NCBI GenBank assembly: GCA_944381745.1
Contig: CALWMI010000002.1
Coordinates: 1 to 33,117, forward strand
Direction: 5' to 3'
Length of the DNA: 33,117 nt
Origin: an uncultured Lachnospiraceae bacterium
Lineage (GTDB): Bacteria > Bacillota > Clostridia > Lachnospirales > Lachnospiraceae
How positions within the stretch are numbered: the stretch's first letter is position 1; each line of letters begins with the position of its first letter. Made by a program: the position numbers and the translations under genes. Positions 32,689 to 33,117 of the stretch are shown piece after piece. Below the pieces are notes generated by a model. That model was given only the letters and a program-made list of their open reading frames with translations, had not been told where the DNA came from and searched no databases.

Positions 32689-33117
32689 ATGTATATAGCA
32701 ATTACCGGCAGCAAAAATAACAGTGATGTTTACATTAAACAATCATACCGAAAGGAAAACGGGTGCACTTCCTCCCGCATTTATAAAAAACTGGGAAAAC
32801 TCAATGATCTCCTCCTTCAGTTCGATAATGACCTGGACAAAATGATGGCATGGGCCAGGGACGAAGCCAAGAAGGAGACAGAGCTCTATAACCTAAAAAA
32901 CGGAAAGGTGTCTGTAGATTTTTCCCAAGGAGCACGTATCGCACCAAATGAGCAGCGCCTTTTTAACGTAGGTTATCTCTTCCTCCAGCGCCTTGTTACC
33001 GAACTTCGCTTGGATAGGATCTGCCGGTCCATCAAAGGACGCCACAAGTATCAGTATGACCTGCTCGCGATTCTTACAGACCTGGTCTATGCCCGCATCC
33101 TCCATCCGTCCAGCAAA
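32689..33117 (+). CDS. IS1634-family transposase (N-terminal part)
   Basis: 143 codons are visible before the window ends. The protein begins MYIAITGSKN and continues with VYIKQSYRKENG, KKLGKLNDLLLQFDN, FNVGYLFLQRL, ELRLDRICRSIKG and LTDLVYARILHPSSK. This order matches IS1634-type DDE transposases (IS4-related), where the N-terminal segment ends with a conserved SRILxPSSK. The DDE residues lie further to the right. Start ATG 32689 is used; an ATG at 32685 gives an immediate stop. Codon use is more AT-rich than in the host genes, fitting a recent arrival. Confidence 0.8.
   Translation, partial: MYIAITGSKNNSDVYIKQSYRKENGCTSSRIYKKLGKLNDLLLQFDNDLDKMMAWARDEAKKETELYNLKNGKVSVDFSQGARIAPNEQRLFNVGYLFLQRLVTELRLDRICRSIKGRHKYQYDLLAILTDLVYARILHPSSK

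Larger units (their letters stand above)
32557..33117 (+). mobile_element. Left end of an IS1634-type insertion sequence
   Basis: The DNA switches abruptly from GC-rich to AT-rich near 32556. The segment carries a transcription terminator, a promoter and the start of a transposase, an arrangement common in insertion sequences that block read-in from outside. The right end is outside the window, so terminal repeats and target duplication cannot be checked. Confidence 0.7.

Overview
The window looks like chromosomal DNA of a GC-rich, spore-forming member of the Clostridia, most likely Lachnospiraceae. The evidence is an alpha/beta-type small acid-soluble spore protein, an AddAB (not RecBCD) recombination enzyme, the gene order rpmE - DUF1385 - prmC - prfA, a diphosphate-type phosphofructokinase, a Rho factor with a long hydrophilic insertion, and strong AGGAGG-type ribosome binding sites. 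The genus is not fixed by anything I can see. Nearly all genes read leftward (minus strand). The exceptions are the phosphofructokinase and an insertion-sequence transposase that runs off the right edge.

Layout from left to right. (1) 1-743: the N-terminal part of a CdaR/PucR-like regulator, with a consensus sigma-A promoter overlapping the stop codon of the gene behind it. (2) 829-4891: a tight operon of DeoR-family regulator, M20 N-carbamoyl amidohydrolase, dihydroorotase (pyrC) and a YjjG-like HAD nucleotidase. It faces a diphosphate-dependent 6-phosphofructokinase (5212-6426, plus strand) across about 320 bases that hold twin TTTCA-TT-TGAAA palindromes. (3) 6603-9096: a small spore protein, then a PadR - DUF1700 - DUF4097 - PspC envelope module under a promoter packed with dyads. 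(4) 9258-16909: VOC protein - addB - addA operon, where addA carries two in-frame minisatellites. (5) 17015-21051: a MacB/LolD-like ATPase with a large FtsX permease containing a long coiled coil. (6) 21223-25991: a membrane Ser/Thr kinase overlapping a large Ig-like repeat surface protein. (7) 26211-29445: rpmE - DUF1385 - prmC - prfA, with a structured rpmE leader. (8) 29629-32230: rho followed by a thioredoxin-reductase-like flavoprotein that lacks the redox CxxC. (9) 32495-33117: the 3' end of a host gene cut off by an IS1634-type element.

How the genes fit together. Regions 7 and 8 are core translation and transcription-termination functions, region 4 is double-strand break repair, and regions 3, 5 and 6 are envelope and surface functions. 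Region 2 has the enzymes expected for hydrolysing dihydroorotate through N-carbamoyl-aspartate and for dephosphorylating pyrimidine nucleotides, so it may be a pyrimidine salvage or degradation unit rather than only biosynthesis.

There is no CRISPR array, rRNA, tRNA or prophage. No complete unknown system is obvious. The strongest oddities are the cysteine-less TrxR-like protein beside rho, the pyrC/carbamoylase operon with its twin operators, the kinase/Ig-protein pair, and recurring hydrophilic minisatellite insertions in AddA, Rho and the Ig-like protein.
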